Below are positions 59,476-64,000 of a DNA stretch of 64,000 nt, piece by piece (positions within the stretch are counted from its first letter, which is position 1; each line of letters opens with the position of its first letter). The translations under genes and the position numbers were made by a program. The notes below the pieces were generated by a model, which made no database searches, was not told the origin of the DNA, and worked only from the letters and a program-made list of their open reading frames with translations. Location of the stretch: contig JAHBXG010000019.1 of assembly GCA_019636565.1 (NCBI GenBank), positions 1 through 64,000 of the forward strand, given 5' to 3'. Origin of the DNA: Phycisphaeraceae bacterium. Lineage in GTDB: Bacteria; Planctomycetota; Phycisphaerae; Phycisphaerales; UBA1924.

Positions 59476-61263
59476 GTGATCCGCCCGCCACACCATCTCC
59501 TCACCCGCGGCCTCTTCGGCCCGGTCTTCCAGCGGGAGGTCCGCGCCGTCTCGCGACGCACTTCTTCGTTCTGGGTTCGCGCTCTTTACACACTCGGTCT
59601 GGCGGTATTGGCGTCGATCATCTACTTCGCCGTCACCGCTGAGATCCGATTCGGGGGCGCGGGGAAGGCGTCGGCTCTCCAGCTGCTTCAGATGTTCGCA
59701 CCCACGCTCGGGGCCTTCTTCGCATGGTTCCAGTTCGTCATCATGTGCTTTGTAGCATCAACGCTCACCGCCGGCGCGATCTGTGATGAACGTCGCAAGG
59801 GCTCGATAGCGTCACTGCTGGCGACCCCGCTGACACCTGCACAGATCGTCCTGGGAAAATTCGCGGGTCGTCTGGTTCAACTTGTCATCCTCATCGCCGC
59901 AGGGATTCCTCTACTCCTCGCGGTTCGACTCTTCGGCGGCATTTCATCCGAGTTTGTATTGGCTGCGACCGTTCTCACCATATCGACCGCGATGGTCCAC
60001 GCCAGCATCGCGCTTGCCGCGTCTGCGCGTGTGCGCTCCTCAACCATGGCGGCAAGTTCCGGCTTTGCGACGGGTGTCGGCTTGTGCTTTGCGCCCATGC
60101 TTCTCACTCTGATTCTCGCCATCGGCAACAACGGCCCAAGGACGCTTAGCCTGCTTCCGTTCAGCCCCTATTTCAGCCTTGGGTGGGAAACCGCGCGTTC
60201 GCTGGGCAGCAACGACATGCCGATGTTCAATGCAAATAGCTGGCTGTATGCGCTCGGGTACAACGCGGCGGGCTGCATTTTCTTCCTGGGTCTAGCCGTG
60301 TTGCGAGTGCGGAAACTGGCAACCGGAGGAGAATGGTCGCTGCCGGCCTCTAGCCCCAGAAAGCGATCAAGCGTGCAGAAAACGCCAGCAAACGGAGTTT
60401 CGAAACCGATCGCCGAAGAGCTGACCGTGTGGAACAACCCGCTCGCCTGGCGGGAATTCCGCCAACGCCTCTTCATGCGCCCGTGGCAGCCGTGGGTTGT
60501 GACAATCGGCGTCGCGTTCCTGCTGGCGTTCATCTATCGCGAGTCTGGAATCCAATCGTCTCAAGTGTTCTTCGTCACGTCCGCCATCGCCCTCGCGTTG
60601 TTCTATTTTCAGTCGGCGCTCATCGCGTCCAATTCAATCGCGGGCGAACGCGAATCGCGTTCGCTGGAAGCCTTGCTCACCACCCCGCTGACGGCCCGCG
60701 CGATCATCTACGCCAAGTGGCTCGGCGCGCTCCGTCGGGTATCTCCAATTGCCGTCCTCTATTTCGCGATCGCTTTCTGTTTCGGCGTCATCCCCGGAAC
60801 GTTCGATTGGGTCATGCTTCCGCATCTGGCATTGATCGTCTTTCCGCCCGTCCTGTTTCTGATCGCGACCGGTGTTTGGTTCAGCGTGATCACCCGCCGA
60901 AGCACCGTTGCCGCGACGTTAAACCTTGCGCTCGGTCTGATGCTTTGGGTCGTTCTCCCGCTCATTGTCGTGGCGGGCGCAGGCATCCTGAGCCAGTTCA
61001 AAGGCTCGTCTCCCCCGGACGAAATCTTCGGTGTGCTGGCGGTCTGGAACCCCGCACCGATGGTTGTCACCGCCATCCAAGGAGCGGATTGGAGTCGCGC
61101 AATATTCGGGCCGCACCCGTCCTACAACACCTTTTTCCATTTTAGCCTTTGGTCGTTTACAGCATGCGCGACTGTGTTCGCGTTGGTGTATGCCCTACTG
61201 GCTCGTGCCGCGCTCCACGGAGCGACCAGGGCGCTGGCCCGCAGAACCAACAGGGACGGCTGA
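59476..61263 (+). CDS. ABC-2 type transporter permease
   Basis: A 595-residue integral membrane permease, two ABC-2-like halves of about six helices each. The repeated element SIASLLATPLTPAQIVLGKF in the first half and SLEALLTTPLTARAIIYAKW in the second shows an internal duplication. The region between (about 280-320) is hydrophilic. The start is a GTG at 59476 (IRPPHHLLTRG) without a Shine-Dalgarno sequence, preceded by a pyrimidine-rich stretch. It pairs with the ATPase encoded 117 bases upstream. Confidence 0.88.
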   Translation: MIRPPHHLLTRGLFGPVFQREVRAVSRRTSSFWVRALYTLGLAVLASIIYFAVTAEIRFGGAGKASALQLLQMFAPTLGAFFAWFQFVIMCFVASTLTAGAICDERRKGSIASLLATPLTPAQIVLGKFAGRLVQLVILIAAGIPLLLAVRLFGGISSEFVLAATVLTISTAMVHASIALAASARVRSSTMAASSGFATGVGLCFAPMLLTLILAIGNNGPRTLSLLPFSPYFSLGWETARSLGSNDMPMFNANSWLYALGYNAAGCIFFLGLAVLRVRKLATGGEWSLPASSPRKRSSVQKTPANGVSKPIAEELTVWNNPLAWREFRQRLFMRPWQPWVVTIGVAFLLAFIYRESGIQSSQVFFVTSAIALALFYFQSALIASNSIAGERESRSLEALLTTPLTARAIIYAKWLGALRRVSPIAVLYFAIAFCFGVIPGTFDWVMLPHLALIVFPPVLFLIATGVWFSVITRRSTVAATLNLALGLMLWVVLPLIVVAGAGILSQFKGSSPPDEIFGVLAVWNPAPMVVTAIQGADWSRAIFGPHPSYNTFFHFSLWSFTACATVFALVYALLARAALHGATRALARRTNRDG

Positions 61264-61340
61264 TCCGACCTTCTCATTTTTCTCCCCCAATCGGGCCGAT
61301 ATACCCATGCGCGATCGTTGCGCTCCCAGATCACATCCCC

Positions 61341-64000
61341 ATGCCCAGCAGTCACTTCCATCACGCACTTGCCCTTGCCGCCGCGACGTTGTCGCTCGCG
61401 CTCGAAACCCCCGCCCAAACCCAGCCCGCACCCACGAGGGCATCCGATGCCTCTCGTCCCGCCGCGGCCGGTCGAATCGTCCGCTTCTTTGATTTTGAGG
61501 AGCGCGAAACCAATCCCAATCCCGTCCCGCGGTTCTGGACCCGCAATCAGGATCAAGCCGACCGCCCCCACCCCGGATTCCCACGCTTCAACTCCATTGA
61601 ACTCGATGAACTCCAGGACGAGCCCGCAGCGACCCGCGGCTGCGTTCGCCTTTCCACCCGGGGCGGTTCGACCTCCTTGCTCCTCGACGGAGGTGTTATT
61701 CCCATTTTCAAGGATGCGGACTACCTCGTGGGGGCACGAGTTCGGACGCAGGGGCTTGAGCACGCCCGCGCCGCCGTCGCGGTGCGTTTCCTCGACGAAG
61801 CCCTTCGCCCGATCGCATCCAGCGAGCGCTTATCGGAGCCGGTGATCTCCGAGGGTCATTGGACGAACCTATCGGTCAACATCAAGGGGAATTCTCCGAA
61901 TGCGGCGTTTGTGCAGTTCGAGTTGCTTCTCCTGCAGCCCGACCAGCTGAATTCACTCTCCGCGGGAGCTTCGACTCAGGTCCCGCGTGCGATCAACCAC
62001 GCCATTGAACTCCGCAAGCAGGATCTCGCGGGCTCGGCCTTCTTCGACGACGTAAGCATTGTCCAACTGCCCCGCCTCGAACTCAGTACCCAGTCTCTCA
62101 CAAACATCATCGCCGCCCCGGATCTGCCGACTGTTCGCTTGCTTGTTCGCGACCTCACCGGCGAGGCGCTGACAGGCAAGCTGATGCTGCTCGACGCCTC
62201 TGGACGCACAGTCGATACCCGCGCGATCGACATCGGCGAAGGCCGAAGCCAAAAAGACTGGAACCCCGCACTCCCCGGCTACGGCTGGTACCGGGCGGTC
62301 CTGGACATGTCGAACTCGATGTCGCGTGTCGGCGCGACGTACATTGACTTTGCCTGGCTGCCGCCCCGTGCCGAGCCCGCGCCCGGCTCGGTCTTCGGCG
62401 GATCGACGCCCGTTCCGAGATTCTGGCTTCTCTCTCGCGATGTACCAGAATCCGCCTACCGATCACTCGCGTCGGCGTGTCTCGATGTCCGAGTGGACGG
62501 GCTCGGCATCCCCGTATGGACACCGGATCTCACAGTTTCGCTCGTCCCGGTTCGTTCAAAGTCGCTGCGTCCGCTCGTTGACTCATTCCGCTCCGAGCAT
62601 CTTGATCTCGCATTTTCGCTCCCGATCGTCCCGGAATCCGCGTCAGACCCCAAAGCGCTCATCGCACCAGACCCTTGGACGATGCTGTCTTCGAAGCCGA
62701 CCAGCGCTCACGCGCTGCTCGACCAGTTTCTCGACGACTACGGGCAGACCGTCCAGCGCTGGCAAGTTGGTTGGTTTGGTCAGCGCGTTCTGCCCACGCT
62801 GTCCGCATTTACTTCCGATTTGAGCACTATCGAATCCACGCTCGGAAAGCTTGTGCCCGGCCCCATCGTAGTTGTTCCCACACCACTCGAAGAGCTCAAT
62901 GCAATCTCGGCCGTACCCGGTTTCGAGCCTGCCGTTTTCATGCCGCACGATGCTCTCCCCGCATCATGCGCACTCGCAATCGACTCGTGGAAAGGGCAAT
63001 CCGCCTCCGGCCCACCGGAAACGCGGCGCCTGCTGGCCGCGCTCGCAAGCGCACCTGAGCGAGACCTCGACGCCGCCGATGCCGCGGCGGCGTTGGCTAA
63101 GCGCGCGGTGCGCGTCTGGGCATCAGCCACTGCAACTCGGAGCGAATTGCCTTCCCGCGAAACTGTGAGTCTTGCGCTTGTCGATCCCTGGTCCGTCCGC
63201 AATGATCGATCGACCCAGCTGATGCCGCGCCCAGAACTCGCCGCGTGGCGCGCCGTGATCGATCGTCTCGCGAATCGCCGCTTTGTCTGCGAATTTCCGC
63301 TTCCGGGTGCCGGCGAAGCCTACCTCTTCGCCGATCGCTCCGGCTCAAAGGATTCTGGACTGCTTGTGCTTTGGAACGATGCCTCGCTGCCCGAGCAGGT
63401 CAAACTCCAGAACTACCTCGGATCCGGACCCATTCAATTGATCGATGTCTTTGGCAATGCCGCACCTCTCAACGACCCGGCCCAATCCCCGATCGCCATT
63501 TCATCATCTCCGCTTTTCGTCGAGGGTGTGGATGCCGAGCTCCTCCACTTTGTCGCCAAGTTCACTATCGATCCACCGCTGCTCTCCATGATCAGCCCGG
63601 AAACCCAGCACAACATCCAAGTCACCAATACCTGGCCGGTCCCGGTAAGCGGCACGCTTCATCTGCTCGAACCAGGAGGCCTCAGCAATTCGGCACGGCG
63701 CGATCGGACCTGGCGGATCAATCCACGCACGTTCGGTTTCGCGCTCGCTCCAGGCGAAACCGCAAGCCTTCCGATGTCGGTTTCGTTTGGCGCCGCCGAA
63801 GAGGTCGGCACAAAGCCCTTCGTTTTCAGCGTGCAACTCGCGGCCGGCCATTCGTACGAGCCATTCCGCGTCGCCGCCCGAATGGAATTGGGGCTTCGCG
63901 ATATTTCCTTTTCGGTAACCGCAACACCCCGCGGGAATGACGTCGTGCTCGAGGCCACCATCAGCAACCAGTCCCGCGCGCCTCTGACGCTCGTTATGAC
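61341..64000 (+). CDS. Large exported protein, 3' end outside window
   Basis: The frame opens at ATG 61341 and stays open to the last base, so at least 886 residues are encoded and the protein is cut by the window end. The N-terminus (HHALALAAATLSLALETPAQ) looks like a signal peptide. A segment RFFDFEERETNPNPVPRFW and later ADYLVGARVRTQGLEHARAA and AFFDDVSIVQLPRLEL read like a carbohydrate-binding-type beta-sandwich. The rest (QRWQVGWFGQ, LLVLWNDASLPEQV, IQVTNTWPVPVSGTLHLLEP) may hold further beta domains and perhaps a glycosidase-like barrel. It lacks a Shine-Dalgarno sequence. As the last visible gene after the ABC-2 permease it could be a cargo or a partner of this locus. Confidence 0.75.
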   Translation, partial: MPSSHFHHALALAAATLSLALETPAQTQPAPTRASDASRPAAAGRIVRFFDFEERETNPNPVPRFWTRNQDQADRPHPGFPRFNSIELDELQDEPAATRGCVRLSTRGGSTSLLLDGGVIPIFKDADYLVGARVRTQGLEHARAAVAVRFLDEALRPIASSERLSEPVISEGHWTNLSVNIKGNSPNAAFVQFELLLLQPDQLNSLSAGASTQVPRAINHAIELRKQDLAGSAFFDDVSIVQLPRLELSTQSLTNIIAAPDLPTVRLLVRDLTGEALTGKLMLLDASGRTVDTRAIDIGEGRSQKDWNPALPGYGWYRAVLDMSNSMSRVGATYIDFAWLPPRAEPAPGSVFGGSTPVPRFWLLSRDVPESAYRSLASACLDVRVDGLGIPVWTPDLTVSLVPVRSKSLRPLVDSFRSEHLDLAFSLPIVPESASDPKALIAPDPWTMLSSKPTSAHALLDQFLDDYGQTVQRWQVGWFGQRVLPTLSAFTSDLSTIESTLGKLVPGPIVVVPTPLEELNAISAVPGFEPAVFMPHDALPASCALAIDSWKGQSASGPPETRRLLAALASAPERDLDAADAAAALAKRAVRVWASATATRSELPSRETVSLALVDPWSVRNDRSTQLMPRPELAAWRAVIDRLANRRFVCEFPLPGAGEAYLFADRSGSKDSGLLVLWNDASLPEQVKLQNYLGSGPIQLIDVFGNAAPLNDPAQSPIAISSSPLFVEGVDAELLHFVAKFTIDPPLLSMISPETQHNIQVTNTWPVPVSGTLHLLEPGGLSNSARRDRTWRINPRTFGFALAPGETASLPMSVSFGAAEEVGTKPFVFSVQLAAGHSYEPFRVAARMELGLRDISFSVTATPRGNDVVLEATISNQSRAPLTLVM

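Overview
The window is a GC-rich chromosomal segment with dense genes. It most likely comes from a planctomycete, probably class Phycisphaerae. Reasons: four secreted proteins end in the paired dockerin-like tail (D-x-N/T-x-D-G...DDADF...YxxLxCP) common in that group; a MoxR / DUF58 / von Willebrand A locus is fused to an ABC-2 exporter; many starts lack a Shine-Dalgarno sequence; and one intergenic region carries heptanucleotide tandem repeats. The placement is inference from protein style. There is no rRNA here, and I saw no phage, transposase or CRISPR array.

Left part (1-26 kb): mostly housekeeping. It holds purL (cut by the window start) and purH for purines, with a minus-strand cluster ribE-ruvC-ntrC-type regulator and a quinone oxidoreductase between them. 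A gluQ / DUF192 / SpoIIE-type phosphatase cluster follows, then phhB, an HNH nuclease, a small membrane protein under a Fur-like palindrome, ribB with a decayed GTP cyclohydrolase half, an O-methyltransferase, an AhpD-like protein, the CCA-adding enzyme, a tandem pair of secreted ClpP/SppA-like proteins closed by a strong terminator, an M3 oligopeptidase and a DUF885 peptidase.

Middle (26-44.7 kb): tRNA-Gln(CUG), then accessory and secreted functions. These are a reprolysin-like metalloprotease, three small cysteine-bearing exported proteins, an MsbA-like ABC exporter, gamma-glutamyltransferase coupled to a UbiA-type prenyltransferase, a secreted beta-propeller, a GH57/GH119-like amylase with a CBM25-like domain, and a secreted esterase. 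The metalloprotease, propeller, amylase and esterase share the dockerin-like tail. The pepP-accB-accC fatty-acid synthesis cluster follows.

Right part (44.7-64 kb): one long plus-strand run. It encodes an orphan iron(III)-type ABC permease, an NHL lipoprotein, a 997-residue VWA/GATase-like membrane protein, MoxR, DUF58, a BatA-like VWA protein, a 788-residue exported membrane protein, an ABC-2 ATPase and permease, and a large exported protein that runs off the window. Between moxR and the DUF58 gene lies about 1 kb carrying a GxxExxY (PD-(D/E)XK-like) gene and a lipoprotein gene without a clear start. That segment is bracketed by inverted 43-bp GCGGAG-rich repeats, which I regard as the most unusual structure in the window. 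A related-looking region without a gene inside occurs at about 17.55-17.70 kb.
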